Of a DNA stretch of 55,441 nucleotides, positions 9,012 to 18,604 are shown piece by piece. Origin of the DNA: CAZKEG01 sp964601575. GTDB lineage: Bacteria > Desulfobacterota > Thermodesulfobacteria > Thermodesulfobacteriales > Thermodesulfatatoraceae. The notes under the pieces are model-generated. The model did no database searches. It was given only the letters and a program-made list of their open reading frames with translations, and had not been told where the DNA came from. Position 1 is the first letter of the stretch, and every line of letters starts with the position of its first letter. The translations under genes were made by a program, and so were the position numbers. The stretch lies in the NCBI GenBank assembly GCA_964601575.1, contig CAZROA010000092.1, positions 1-55,441 on the forward strand, given 5' to 3'.

Positions 9012-10655
9012 ATGAAGATAGCCTTAGCGCAGACCAATCCCACTATCGGAGACTTCGAAGGCAATGCCCAGAAGATATTGTTTTATGCCGAGAAGGCCCG
9101 GGAGGCCGAGGCGGATTTGGTGGTCTTTCCGGAACTTTCGCTATGTGGCTACCCTCCGCGAGATCTCTTGACTAGAAAGGAATTTGTCGAGGCGGCCTGT
9201 AAGACCTTGGAGTCTTTGCGTCGGAAAATAAGAGATATTGCGGTGGTGGTCGGGTATCCAGCACCTAACGAGTCTCCTTTCGGGCCGCGTCTGCTTAATA
9301 AGGCCGTGGTTTTTAAGGACGGAGAGATCATCTCCCAATATGCCAAGGCCTTGCTACCTACATACGATGTATACGAAGAAACCCGGTATTTCTCTGCGGT
9401 AAACCAGGTCGATATCTTTCAACTCTGTGGTCTTAGAATCGGGCTTACCGTCTGCGAAGATGTTTGGAACCTCCCCGGTTATGTCCCCTATCTCTATCCG
9501 TTTGATCCCCTTAAGCGATTGGCGGAGAAAAAGGTAGATTTGATCATCAATATCTCTGCCAGCCCGTATTTTTTGGAGAAAGGTAAACTTAGGCTTTCCC
9601 TTTTAGGCGAACAGGCTAAGCGCACCGGGGCCTATCTTGTTTATTGCAATCAGGTTGGGGCCAATGATCATCTCATCTTTGACGGTCATAGTCTGGTCGT
9701 TTCACCAGAGGGCAACCTCTTGGCCCGCGGCCCGGAATTCGAGGAGGCCTTAATCCTTTGCGATCTGACCGCCCGGTCTGGAGATCTCTATCCCGTGGCC
9801 GATAGGGTGGAGGCCTCTTTGCTTAAGGCCTTGGTCACCGGGGTAAGGGATTATTTTCGGAAGACCGGTTTCTCCAAGGCCTTGATCGGGCTTTCCGGGG
9901 GAATAGATTCTTCGGTCACCGCCTGCATTGCCAGCTTGGCCCTTGGTCCGGAAAATGTCATTGGGGTGTTGATGCCCTCACCTTATACCAGTCAGGCCAG
10001 TATCGAAGACGCCGAGGCCCTGGCCGTCAATTTGGGGATTACCACCTATACCTTGCCCATTACCGAACCCTTTGCCGCCATGCGTAAGGTCCTGCAAGAG
10101 GGCCTCGGGCAACCGACTAAGAGCCTTACCGAAGAAAACATCCAGGCCCGGTTGCGGGGAAATATCCTGATGGCCCTGGCTAACGAATGGAACTGCCTGG
10201 TGCTTAATACCGGCAACAAGAGCGAAGTGGCCGTGGGTTACTGTACCCTTTATGGTGATACCTGCGGGGCCTTGGCCGTACTGTCCGATGTCTCTAAGGG
10301 ACTAGTCTACGCCTTGGCCAGAGAGATTAACCGCCAAGGAGAGACCATTCCCCAAAGGGTGTTGGAAAAACCACCCTCAGCCGAACTAAGGCCGGATCAG
10401 AAAGACGAAGACGATCTCCCTCCCTATCGGATAATAGACAAGGTGGTCAAGGCCTTTGTGGAGGAGGGGAAGAGTGGGGCAGAAATCGTGGCCCAGGGCT
10501 TTGAGGAAAGGACCGTTCGCGAGATCCTACGTCGCTTAAGGATAGCCGAATACAAGCGCTGGCAATTTCCACCGGGCCTTAAAGTGACTCCCCAGGCCTT
10601 TGGCTTTGGTTGGCGTTATCCCTTGGCCCAGAAGTTCCGATTTGACGACTTTTGA
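9012..10655 (+). CDS. nadE: Glutamine-dependent NAD+ synthetase
   Basis: This enzyme makes NAD from nicotinate adenine dinucleotide, using ammonia released from glutamine. The N-terminal nitrilase-type glutaminase domain has its triad at Glu41 (VFPELSLCGYPP), Lys112 (AKALLPTYDVYEE) and Cys148 (VCEDVWN). The C-terminal synthetase domain carries the PP-loop SGGIDSS at about residues 295-301 and the later GNKSEVAVGYCTLYGD. At 547 residues both domains are complete. The stop is one base from the stop of the converging CPBP protease gene. Confidence 0.96.
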   Translation: MKIALAQTNPTIGDFEGNAQKILFYAEKAREAEADLVVFPELSLCGYPPRDLLTRKEFVEAACKTLESLRRKIRDIAVVVGYPAPNESPFGPRLLNKAVVFKDGEIISQYAKALLPTYDVYEETRYFSAVNQVDIFQLCGLRIGLTVCEDVWNLPGYVPYLYPFDPLKRLAEKKVDLIINISASPYFLEKGKLRLSLLGEQAKRTGAYLVYCNQVGANDHLIFDGHSLVVSPEGNLLARGPEFEEALILCDLTARSGDLYPVADRVEASLLKALVTGVRDYFRKTGFSKALIGLSGGIDSSVTACIASLALGPENVIGVLMPSPYTSQASIEDAEALAVNLGITTYTLPITEPFAAMRKVLQEGLGQPTKSLTEENIQARLRGNILMALANEWNCLVLNTGNKSEVAVGYCTLYGDTCGALAVLSDVSKGLVYALAREINRQGETIPQRVLEKPPSAELRPDQKDEDDLPPYRIIDKVVKAFVEEGKSGAEIVAQGFEERTVREILRRLRIAEYKRWQFPPGLKVTPQAFGFGWRYPLAQKFRFDDF

Positions 10656-10656
10656 T

Positions 10657-11301
10657 CTACCAAAATTGCCAATTCTTACTGAGCAAGACGTAAACACCCA
10701 ACCCGAGATTGGTGGCCATATGCGAAAGGATGGCTGGACGGATATTTTTGGTCCAACACACCAGGCCTCCATAGACCAGCCCCGCTATGAAGCCGGGGAT
10801 GATACGAAAGTGTTCCAAGGCAAAGAGGATGGCCACCGCCCAGAAAGAAAAGGCCTGATAGGTCCCTAGAGGAATCTTGAGAAAGTCCTTGTGGATTAGA
10901 TATCGCATCAAGAAAGAACGCCAAAACAGTTCCTCCATTATCGGGACGACCACCACGGCACCAAGGAGCCTTATTCCGGCCAAGGTTAGAGCCGAAGGAT
11001 TACTAAGCCCAAAGGAGAAAGGGTCAAAGCCATGGCCTTTGCCGAGTTTGGGGAGGAGATGGTCAAAGGCCACCCAAATATAGACCAGGGAAAAGCCGCT
11101 TAAAAGCGCGATCAGGGCGTGGGAAAGCCTTTGGGGGACAAATAGTTCTTTGAAGTGATGGCGCCAGTGGAAGAGGAGATACCCCACCAAGATGGTCTTG
11201 GCAGCATAGAAGAGGTAGGCCTTGGTTGGTAAATAACTAGCCAATTGCGTAAAGATCAAAAAGACGACAAAAGGTATGACATAGGGTTTCCACGGCTTCA
11301 T
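10657..11301 (-). CDS. CPBP family intramembrane protease, exosortase-associated type
   Basis: This 214-residue protein has about six membrane helices and the CPBP (CAAX protease and bacteriocin-processing) motifs: EELFWRSFLMR at about 123-133, LEHF near His164 and SHMATNLGLG near His194. The layout, including the aromatic C-terminus ending in FW, resembles the CAAX-protease-related family that accompanies exosortase and PEP-CTERM systems. No exosortase or PEP-CTERM target is present in this window, so the partner is either elsewhere or lost. The substrate is unknown. Confidence 0.85.
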   Translation of the reverse strand: MKPWKPYVIPFVVFLIFTQLASYLPTKAYLFYAAKTILVGYLLFHWRHHFKELFVPQRLSHALIALLSGFSLVYIWVAFDHLLPKLGKGHGFDPFSFGLSNPSALTLAGIRLLGAVVVVPIMEELFWRSFLMRYLIHKDFLKIPLGTYQAFSFWAVAILFALEHFRIIPGFIAGLVYGGLVCWTKNIRPAILSHMATNLGLGVYVLLSKNWQFW

Positions 11302-11338
11302 TTCAGTCTATTTATCGGAAGAGGAGGGGGAAAGACAA

Positions 11339-11860
11339 ATGGATTTTAAGGGTTATTTGCAGATTTATACCGGAAACGGCAAGGGTAAGACCACCGCGGC
11401 CATTGGTTTGGCCATTAGGGCCTTGGGGGCCGGATTTAGGGTCTTTTTAGGGCAATTTTTAAAGAGCGGTGAGTACAGTGAGATCAAGGCCTTACACCGA
11501 TTTGAACCCCAAATAGAGATTCACCAATTTGGCAGAGGGTGTTTTGTGCGTGGAAAGCCTTCTCCTGAAGACTATCAAGAGGCTCGAGCCGGCTGGCAAA
11601 GGTGTCTAGAGGCCTTAAACTCCCAAAATTTTCAACTCTTGATCTTCGACGAGCTCAATTTGGCCCTTTATTTCGGACTTTTGAATCTAAGCGAGGTCTT
11701 GGAGGCCTTAAAGGCCAAGCCTGGAGACAAAGAAGTGGTCATCACCGGGCGATACGCCCCCAAAGAATTGATCGAGCTAGCGGATTTGGTAACGGAGATG
11801 CGAGAGATAAAACATTATTATCAGAAAGGTGTCCTGGCCCGGGTGGGGATTGAAAAATGA
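11339..11860 (+). CDS. cobO: Cob(I)yrinic acid a,c-diamide adenosyltransferase
   Basis: This enzyme transfers an adenosyl group from ATP to reduced corrinoid in cobalamin synthesis or salvage. The N-terminal P-loop reads GNGKGKTT (residues 12-19), and LIFDELNLALYFGLL matches the CobA/CobO/BtuR family. At 173 residues it is complete. GGAGGGGG lies before the ATG. It fits with the cbiC and cbiL genes at 54-55 kb and with cobA-hemD at 39 kb. Its stop directly abuts the converging recR stop. Confidence 0.95.
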   Translation: MDFKGYLQIYTGNGKGKTTAAIGLAIRALGAGFRVFLGQFLKSGEYSEIKALHRFEPQIEIHQFGRGCFVRGKPSPEDYQEARAGWQRCLEALNSQNFQLLIFDELNLALYFGLLNLSEVLEALKAKPGDKEVVITGRYAPKELIELADLVTEMREIKHYYQKGVLARVGIEK

Positions 11861-12463
11861 TCACAGCCTTTGTCTGGCCTCTAAGGCCCGGCGTAGGGTA
11901 AGTTGATCGGCATACTTGACATCCATCCCCATGGGTACTCCGCAGGCCAGCCGCGTGATTTTGAGGGGAAAGGGTTTCAAGCACTCGACGAGGTATGAGG
12001 CCGTAGCCTCGCCGGCCACCGTCGGGGAGAGGGCAATAACGATCTCAGTGATCGGTTCCCGTTTGATACGCTCTATCAGGGCCTCGATCTTGATCTCCTT
12101 TGGCCCTAGGCCGTCTCGAGGGGATAAGAGCCCGTGAAGGACATGGTAAAGACCACGGAAGGCCCCTGAGGCCTCGATGGCCGAGAGATCCGCCGGGTCT
12201 TCTACCACGCAGACCAGGCTCGGGTCTCGATCCGGGGCAAGACAAAAGCGGCACAACTCCCCTTCGGCAAAGTTGAAACAACGTCGGCAGAGACGGATCT
12301 TTTCCGGTAGATCAGCCAGGCTCTCGGCCAGTTCGTATACTTCTTCCTTTGGGCGCCCAAGCAGAAAAAGGGCCAGTCTCGTAGCGGTCTTTTCCCCGAT
12401 CCCTGGTAGACGAGAGAGATTTTTAATCACCCGCTTAAGGGCTAGAGGAAAGGTTTCAGACAT
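11861..12463 (-). CDS. recR: Recombination protein RecR
   Basis: RecR works with RecF and RecO to load RecA at gaps. The 200-residue product has the helix-hairpin-helix RLPGIGEKTA near residue 20, a four-cysteine zinc motif (CRRCFNFAEGELCRFC) and a Toprim domain (VCVVEDPADLSAIE). It is the last gene of dnaX-ybaB-recR, a conserved bacterial order, and starts two bases after the ybaB stop. Confidence 0.96.
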   Translation of the reverse strand: MSETFPLALKRVIKNLSRLPGIGEKTATRLALFLLGRPKEEVYELAESLADLPEKIRLCRRCFNFAEGELCRFCLAPDRDPSLVCVVEDPADLSAIEASGAFRGLYHVLHGLLSPRDGLGPKEIKIEALIERIKREPITEIVIALSPTVAGEATASYLVECLKPFPLKITRLACGVPMGMDVKYADQLTLRRALEARQRL

Positions 12464-12465
12464 AC

Positions 12466-12780
12466 TTAGAAGAGCCCTGGAATTTTGAGCCCTCCGGTGA
12501 TCTTGGCCATTTCTTCTTGGACCATTTCTTGGGAACGACGTAGGGCCTCATTAACCGCTGCGACCACCAAATCTTCAAGCATTTCCACGTCTTCGGGGTT
12601 GACCACTTCTGGGTCTATTTTGATGGAGACCAGTTCCTGCCGGCCATTGACCACTGCGGTGACCATACCACCTCCCACTGTGGCCTTGACCGTCTTTTCC
12701 CCTAGCTCCTCCTGGAGCTTGGCCATCTTTTTTTGCATCTTTTGCACTTGGCGCATCAGGCTTTGCATATTGGGGTGCAT
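12466..12780 (-). CDS. YbaB/EbfC family nucleoid-associated protein
   Basis: This small DNA-binding dimer (104 residues) has the family pattern MRQVQKMQKKMAKLQEELGEK at its N-terminus and VVAAVNEALRRSQEM in the C-terminal helix. It lies between dnaX and recR, as in many bacteria, nine bases after the dnaX stop. AGGAGGGG precedes the ATG. It probably acts as a nucleoid-associated protein in the cytoplasm. Confidence 0.94.
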   Translation of the reverse strand: MHPNMQSLMRQVQKMQKKMAKLQEELGEKTVKATVGGGMVTAVVNGRQELVSIKIDPEVVNPEDVEMLEDLVVAAVNEALRRSQEMVQEEMAKITGGLKIPGLF

Positions 12781-12789
12781 GTTCCCCTC

Positions 12790-14310
12790 CTATTCGCGAT
12801 AGACTTTGACTTGGGAAATCCGTCCCCCCAAGACCTTGAGTGCCTCCTGGACTATCGGATTTTCTACCAGTTTTTGTCTGAGAGAAAAAGAGCTCTCAGA
12901 GGAGAGCGTAGAGATTTTGATCTCCCGTTGAAGAAGATCACGCCCCAAGGAGATGAGCTGTTCTTGGTATTCTTTTTCGGTCAGGAGACTGTTTTCCGGG
13001 ACCTCTAACCGGAGGACATTCCCTTCTTCCCTTGGCTGAGCAAGGGTCTCTAAAATAGCCCCTAGGGAAGGGCTTTTTTCCTTGACCTGAGAGACAAAAT
13101 CCTCCCAAGAAGGGAGCGAAGGTGTAGAAGCCTCAGGGGTCTTGTCCTTCGAGATCTCGGTAAGAGAGAGCGAGCCCAGGTTTTCTTTTAATTCCACGAT
13201 TTTAGAAAGGATTTCTTCAAGCCCGATGACCTTTCCCACCTCACAGGCCCGGGCCACAGTGAGTTCCAGAGATAATTTGGGAAATGGGCTGCGACGTAAG
13301 GCCTCAGCTCCACGAAGGAAGATTTGGAAGATGAGCAGGAGACTCTCGGCCGAGGCCTCAAGGGAAAGGGCCCTTAGGCTGGTTAGTTCGGCCTCTGGGA
13401 TTTCATCTAAAGTGCCGGTGGGAGAGACCTTAAGCGCCAGGAGGTGGCGAAAGAACTCGGCCAGATCTTGCCCCAGATAAGTAAGGTCTACTCCTTGGGC
13501 AAAGGCCTGGTCGATAAGGCGAAAGCTCTGGGCCAGATCCTGGGCCAAGATGGCCCGGGCCAATTCTTCCACCAGGAGGCGATCAGCCAGACCAAAGGTG
13601 GCAATGAGGTCTTCTTTGGTCTGGACGCCGGAAGAGATGGCCTGATCGAGGAGGGAAAGGGCATCCCGGACGCTGCCTTCGGCCTCCTTGGCCATGATGG
13701 CCAGGGCTGCTTCTTCTATTTCTACCCCTTCTCTCTGACAAACAGCCTTTAGGTGGGCTAAAAGTTCTTGAAGGGGCAGGCGCTTAAAGTCATAGCGCTG
13801 GCACCGGGAAAGGATGGTCACTGGGATGCGCTGGGGCTCGGTGGTGGCCAAGACGAAATATACATGAGCAGGGGGCTCTTCTAAGGTCTTGAGTAAGGCA
13901 TTAAAGGCCTCGCGGGTGAGCATGTGGGCCTCGTCGATGATGTAGACCTTGGCCCGCAAACGTGAGGGCATGAAACGGACGTTTTCTCGCAGCTCGCGGA
14001 TCTCGTCGATGCCCCGATTTGAGGCTGCATCTATTTCAAGGACATCCACCGCTCGTCCTTCGGTGATCTCCCGACAGGCCGAACACTGATTACACGGATT
14101 TTCCGTAGGGCCGTTTTCGCAATTGATAGCCTTGGCCAGGATGCGGGCGATGGTTGTCTTCCCTACTCCACGAATGCCGGAGAAGAGCAAGGCATGGGCC
14201 AGACGCCCTTGGCGTAGGGCATTTTTAAGGGTGCGGACCACATGGGCCTGGCCAACGACCTCGTCAAAGGTCTGGGGCCGGTATTTACGAGCAAGGACGA
14301 GATAAGCCAT
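12790..14310 (-). CDS. dnaX: DNA polymerase III subunit gamma/tau
   Basis: This is the clamp-loader ATPase of the replicase. Motifs in order are ARKYRPQTFDEVVGQ at the N-terminus, the Walker A GIRGVGKT (about 45-52), zinc cysteines at 64, 73, 76 and 79, and the DEAH Walker B at about 126-129. A C-terminal region of about 130 residues follows the clamp-loader core. At 506 residues it is shorter than the E. coli tau form; I saw no obvious slippery run for a gamma frameshift. holB lies separately at 19-20 kb. Confidence 0.95.
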   Translation of the reverse strand: MAYLVLARKYRPQTFDEVVGQAHVVRTLKNALRQGRLAHALLFSGIRGVGKTTIARILAKAINCENGPTENPCNQCSACREITEGRAVDVLEIDAASNRGIDEIRELRENVRFMPSRLRAKVYIIDEAHMLTREAFNALLKTLEEPPAHVYFVLATTEPQRIPVTILSRCQRYDFKRLPLQELLAHLKAVCQREGVEIEEAALAIMAKEAEGSVRDALSLLDQAISSGVQTKEDLIATFGLADRLLVEELARAILAQDLAQSFRLIDQAFAQGVDLTYLGQDLAEFFRHLLALKVSPTGTLDEIPEAELTSLRALSLEASAESLLLIFQIFLRGAEALRRSPFPKLSLELTVARACEVGKVIGLEEILSKIVELKENLGSLSLTEISKDKTPEASTPSLPSWEDFVSQVKEKSPSLGAILETLAQPREEGNVLRLEVPENSLLTEKEYQEQLISLGRDLLQREIKISTLSSESSFSLRQKLVENPIVQEALKVLGGRISQVKVYRE

Positions 14311-14353
14311 AACATCTTAGGATTTTAAACCAAAACCAAGACCATGCCAGCCA

Positions 14354-15784
14354 TTAATGTTTGGGCGGTTTTAAAGAAAATTTTTGGAAAAATTGGACTA
14401 GTCTTTGGGGCAAGTGATCAAAGGGGCCGTTTGACATGAAAAGGACAAGGTCTTCCGGGCAGATCTCTTTCTTTAGCTCGGCAAAGAGTCCTTCGGCCTG
14501 AGCAAAGGCCAGGGCCTTGGTCCCCAAGGTTTCCAAGTCTTTGACCAATTCTTTAAGAGAGAGCCTTTCCTCTTTAGGCACCTTTTCCAAATTGGGTGGT
14601 TCCTTTAAAAGGACCAGATCCGCCAAGGCCAAGGTCTTGGCATAGTCTTTTTGGAAGATCTTGCGGCGGCTGGTATTGGTCCGCGGTTCAAAGCAGACGA
14701 TGAGCCTCTTGGGAGAAAAGGCCTCTCGTACAGCCTCAATGGTGACCTTGACCGCGGTTGGATGATGGGCAAAGTCATCAATGACCACCACTGGTTGGTC
14801 TATAAGTAATTCTTGGCGGCGTTTGGTCCCGGGAAAGTCTTGAATGGCCCGGGCGATGGCCTCTGGGGTAAAGTCAAGGCCTTGGAGAAGCCCCCACACG
14901 GCTAGTGCGTTTAGGGCATTATGGAGGCCGATGAGCGGTAGAGAGAAAGTGTAAAGCCGGTCTCGGAAAATAAAATCGATTCTTTGCCCGGAAGGAGAAG
15001 GAAAACGTTTAAGAAGCCTTATATCCGCTTTTTGACTAAGGCCGTAAGAGATTTTTCGACAAGAGGCCTTAGAGGCCACTTCCCTGGCTCCGGGGTCGTC
15101 TACGGCGTAGACCAAGAGCCCCTCTTTTGGGATCAGAGAGACAAAATGGGAGAAGGTCTCCTTTAAGGCCTCAAAGTGCGGATAGATATCGGCATGATCA
15201 AACTCTACACTGGTAAGGATGGCTCCGAAGGGGGCATAGTGCAGGAACTTAGCCCGTTTGTCAAAAAAGGCCGAATCGTATTCGTCTCCCTCAAGGACAA
15301 CGTAAGGCCCCTTGCCCAAGGCAAAATTGCGCCCTCGATCCCGCAGGAGGCCACCGATCAAAAAGGTAGGGTTTTGGCCTAGCTGCTCCAAGCCATAGGC
15401 CAATAGGGCCGAAGTGGTGGTCTTGCCATGGGTGCCGGCCACCACCAGGCTCTTGTGTTTGGCGATGAAGAATCGATTAAGGGCCTCTGGCAAGGAAAGA
15501 TAGGGCAGTCGGCAGCTTAAGACCTCTTTTGCCTCGGGATTGTCGCGCCGGATAACGTTACCGATGATCACTAGATCCGGTCTGGCTTGATCCAGGTTTT
15601 CGGGTCCATAACCTATAAAGACAGGGATTTTCAGTTCTTCAAGGAGAAGACTCATCGGGGGGTAGACCCGGGCCCCTTCCGAGCCGGTGACCTCTGCCCC
15701 GGCGGCGTGAAAGAGCCCCGCCAGGGCCCCCATCCCCACGCCACCGATTCCCAGGAGATGTATGCGTTTAGGCCAATCGGGCAT
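14354..15784 (-). CDS. mpl: UDP-N-acetylmuramate:tripeptide ligase Mpl (peptidoglycan recycling)
   Basis: Mpl re-attaches recycled L-Ala-gamma-D-Glu-meso-Dap tripeptide to UDP-MurNAc. The 476-residue Mur-ligase fold is complete: GIGGVGMGALAGL for the UDP end, the ATP loop AGTHGKTTT, EGDEYDSAFFDKRAKFLHY and EPRTNTSRR. The YPPMS and EGDEYD...DKR features favour Mpl over MurC. Its divergent neighbour is an MscS channel gene. A MurC assignment cannot be wholly excluded without a tree. Confidence 0.85.
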   Translation of the reverse strand: MPDWPKRIHLLGIGGVGMGALAGLFHAAGAEVTGSEGARVYPPMSLLLEELKIPVFIGYGPENLDQARPDLVIIGNVIRRDNPEAKEVLSCRLPYLSLPEALNRFFIAKHKSLVVAGTHGKTTTSALLAYGLEQLGQNPTFLIGGLLRDRGRNFALGKGPYVVLEGDEYDSAFFDKRAKFLHYAPFGAILTSVEFDHADIYPHFEALKETFSHFVSLIPKEGLLVYAVDDPGAREVASKASCRKISYGLSQKADIRLLKRFPSPSGQRIDFIFRDRLYTFSLPLIGLHNALNALAVWGLLQGLDFTPEAIARAIQDFPGTKRRQELLIDQPVVVIDDFAHHPTAVKVTIEAVREAFSPKRLIVCFEPRTNTSRRKIFQKDYAKTLALADLVLLKEPPNLEKVPKEERLSLKELVKDLETLGTKALAFAQAEGLFAELKKEICPEDLVLFMSNGPFDHLPQRLVQFFQKFSLKPPKH

Positions 15785-15858
15785 GTTCGGAGTTTAGCAG
15801 CGAAAAGCCGGGAGAAAAAGAGGTTGGGAGAGGGGTAAAAACGGAGTATTTAAGTCGT

Positions 15859-18120
15859 ATGTACAGGACCATAATTCTTTTGGTCTTTTTGATGTGGCCG
15901 GTTGTTTCACCAGCGGCCTTGCCCCTTATCTCTCCAGCCAAAGACCTGCGCTACATCGACCCGGACCCTAAGGTTCGCCAACAATTTTTAAAACAGCGGG
16001 AAGAACTGGTCAAAAACGCCCTTCAAGAGATCCAAAGGCTCCTAAGGACCGCCAAGCCGGCGGATCAAGAAATCCTGAAAGAAGCCTCTGATATGCTCTC
16101 CCGTTTACCCCTGCTTTGGGGCAAAATTCGCACCGAGTTAGAGACCCAAGAACGCCCCCTGCCGGTGGATTTAGGGCAGATTAAAGGCCCGCCCTATTCC
16201 CTCAAGACCTTTGAGATGCTCCTGGATCAGGATTTTCAGTTACAGGAAGAGATCAAGGCCTTAAAAGAGAAGCTTTCTTTTCAGAGGCGAGAATTTAAAC
16301 GCCTGGAAGACGGCCTGGAACAACTCTACCTAGAGTATACCAATCTCTGGAACAAAGATCCTCGTCCCCCCAAGGCCTACCTACGTTTGGCCGAACTCCT
16401 TACCCTTCAGGCCCGTTATGCCTTGGCCAAACTAGAGTTGGAACGTAACAGTACCTATCAGGAAAAGATAGCGGATTTGGCCGCCACTTTAGAAAAGATC
16501 TTACAACGTGTCTTTCTACACTTGGCCATCACCTCTGAGGACTTGGCAGAGATCAAGGCCCGAATCATTGCTCTCCAAAAGAAGGCCAAGGCCCTTAAGA
16601 CCTCCTTGGAAGAGGAACGGCAGATCGTAGAAAAGGCCTTGGCCTTGGTGAATATACAGCTTCTCAAGGCCGAGGAAAGGGCCCCTTCCTCTGGGGCGGT
16701 CTTTTTCCAAAAACGTTGGGAGATGGCCAAGGAACGTCTGGAGCTCGAGCTTGATCTGCTAGCCAAAAGGGAAGAACTCCTCCAGCTCAAGATAAAACGG
16801 GCCCAATTTTGGCGAGAATGGCTTGGCTGTTACCGTCGTTGCTCCCGCCGAGAGATGGTCAAGGAACTGAAACACCTCAAGCAGGAATACTTTGACTTGA
16901 AGACAGCGCTTGAGGACTTTGAGCGCAGCTTGGAATATCTCCGTCGGCGTCTTTTGGCCCTTCAAGGGGCCATTTCCCTGCATACCGGCGAACTTAAAGG
17001 CACCAAGGGGCGAGATCGTGAGGCCTTAAGCCAACTCCTGGCCGAAGAGAAACGATTTAACCAAGAGGCCTTAAAGACGCAGCAGTTCTACCAGGAGGCA
17101 GTGCAATACCTGAAGCAGACCAAGCACCATCTCGGAGTGGTGGTGAGTCTCTGGCAGGTCAAAATCGGTCTCTTTGGGAATCTCCTTTCACGCCTTTGGC
17201 AGACCTCAGAACAGATATTTCAAAAGCTGAACTTTTTCCTGCGCTATCCCCTGTGGACCTTGCGGGGGACGACCTTTACCGTGTTGAGCCTGTTCAAGGC
17301 CTTGGCCGTCCTGGTCCTGGGCATCCTCTTCCTCAAGCTCTTGCGCTGGCGCTTGGAGCGTCTCCTAGTAGATAGATTCAACATGGCCCCGGGATTGGTT
17401 AATTCCCTCTCTACCCTGAGTTATTACACCCTCCTCCTTCTGGTGCTCTTGGTGGCCCTTTCTACTGCCGGGATCAATATGAACCAAGTCGCCCTTATCT
17501 TCGGGGCCCTGGGTGTGGGTATTGGTTTTGGCCTACAGACCATCGCTAATAATTTCATCTCTGGTCTGATCATCCTCACGGAGAGGAGTCTCAAGGTGGG
17601 CGATCTGGTGGAACTGGAAGACGGGACCTTGGGAATAGTCAAACGTATCAATATCCGCAGCACCATCATTCAGACCTTCGACGGCCTGGATCTTATCGTC
17701 CCCAACGCGGAATTTATTTCCGGTCGGGTAGCCACCTGGACCTACGAGGATGACTGGCGTCGTCTGCGCATCCCTTTTGGTGTGGCCTATGGTTCGGACC
17801 CAGAAAGGGTAAAAGAAGTGGTCCTGCAGGCGGCGAGACAAGTAGAGATCACCGAAGAAGACGATCAACATCCTATACGCGTTTGGTTTAAAGGTTTCGG
17901 AGACAGTAGCCTGGATTTTGAATTGGTGGTCTGGATCAGGCTCTATCACATGCGTCCGAAGACCAGTATGTTGAGTGATTACTACTATGCCCTGTACAAA
18001 GCCTTAAACCAGGCCGGCATCGAGATCCCCTTCCCGCAGAGGGATCTGCACCTGCGTTCGATTGCCCCCAACGCCTTGCAGGGTCTTAAAAACCTTCGCC
18101 AAGGGGAGGAAAATGAATAA
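15859..18120 (+). CDS. Large MscS-family mechanosensitive channel
   Basis: This 753-residue protein opens with a signal peptide (about residues 1-20). A periplasmic domain of some 440 residues follows, made mainly of long Lys/Glu-rich helices that are probably coiled-coil. Three membrane helices follow, at about 466-500, 515-540 and 543-575. The last is the pore helix (FGALGVGIGFGLQTIANNF), leading into the cytoplasmic MscS beta domain (LKVGDLVELEDGTLGIVKRINIRSTIIQ). The architecture resembles KefA/MscK-type channels with an extended N-terminus, which release solutes on osmotic downshock. Its 3' end overlaps ispF by eight bases. Confidence 0.9.
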   Translation: MYRTIILLVFLMWPVVSPAALPLISPAKDLRYIDPDPKVRQQFLKQREELVKNALQEIQRLLRTAKPADQEILKEASDMLSRLPLLWGKIRTELETQERPLPVDLGQIKGPPYSLKTFEMLLDQDFQLQEEIKALKEKLSFQRREFKRLEDGLEQLYLEYTNLWNKDPRPPKAYLRLAELLTLQARYALAKLELERNSTYQEKIADLAATLEKILQRVFLHLAITSEDLAEIKARIIALQKKAKALKTSLEEERQIVEKALALVNIQLLKAEERAPSSGAVFFQKRWEMAKERLELELDLLAKREELLQLKIKRAQFWREWLGCYRRCSRREMVKELKHLKQEYFDLKTALEDFERSLEYLRRRLLALQGAISLHTGELKGTKGRDREALSQLLAEEKRFNQEALKTQQFYQEAVQYLKQTKHHLGVVVSLWQVKIGLFGNLLSRLWQTSEQIFQKLNFFLRYPLWTLRGTTFTVLSLFKALAVLVLGILFLKLLRWRLERLLVDRFNMAPGLVNSLSTLSYYTLLLLVLLVALSTAGINMNQVALIFGALGVGIGFGLQTIANNFISGLIILTERSLKVGDLVELEDGTLGIVKRINIRSTIIQTFDGLDLIVPNAEFISGRVATWTYEDDWRRLRIPFGVAYGSDPERVKEVVLQAARQVEITEEDDQHPIRVWFKGFGDSSLDFELVVWIRLYHMRPKTSMLSDYYYALYKALNQAGIEIPFPQRDLHLRSIAPNALQGLKNLRQGEENE

Positions 18121-18595
18121 GATCCGGGTGGGTTTTGGCTATGATGTCCATCGTCTGGTGGAAGGTCGGCGACTCATCCTTTGTGGGGTAGAAATCCCTT
18201 TTGAGCGGGGTCTTTGGGGACATTCAGATGCCGATGTGGCCCTTCATGCCCTGATCGATGCCTTGCTTGGGGCTGCAGGCCTTGGTGATATCGGTCGGCA
18301 TTTTCCAGACACCGAGGAACGTTATCGCGGTATCTCTAGCCTCAAACTCCTGGAAGAGACCCTGAGGAAGTTAAAAAAGGCAGGGTTTTCGGTGGCCAAC
18401 GTCGACCTCACTATTGTGGCCCAGCGTCCCAAGCTCTCTCCCTATATTCCGGAAATGCGCAAGAGATTGGTCGAGGCCCTGGCCCTGCCGGAAGAAGCGG
18501 TAAATATCAAGGCCAAGACCACCGAGGGCTTGGGTTTTTGTGGCCGAGAAGAGGGCATGGCCGCCTATGCCGTGGCCCTGGTCTATAGGCGCTAG
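18113..18595 (+). CDS. ispF: 2-C-methyl-D-erythritol 2,4-cyclodiphosphate synthase
   Basis: IspF is a step of the non-mevalonate isoprenoid pathway. The product begins MNKIRVGFGYDVHRLVEGR, with metal ligands Asp11 and His13, and continues with GHSDADVALHALIDALLGAAGLGDIG, HFPDTEERYRG and the C-terminal KAKTTEGLGFCGR. The ATG at 18113 is chosen because GGGGAGG lies just before it and the family N-terminus fits exactly; it overlaps the channel gene by eight bases. Length is 160 residues, as usual. Confidence 0.96.
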   Translation: MNKIRVGFGYDVHRLVEGRRLILCGVEIPFERGLWGHSDADVALHALIDALLGAAGLGDIGRHFPDTEERYRGISSLKLLEETLRKLKKAGFSVANVDLTIVAQRPKLSPYIPEMRKRLVEALALPEEAVNIKAKTTEGLGFCGREEGMAAYAVALVYRR

Positions 18596-18604
18596 GAGGA
18601 GGTT

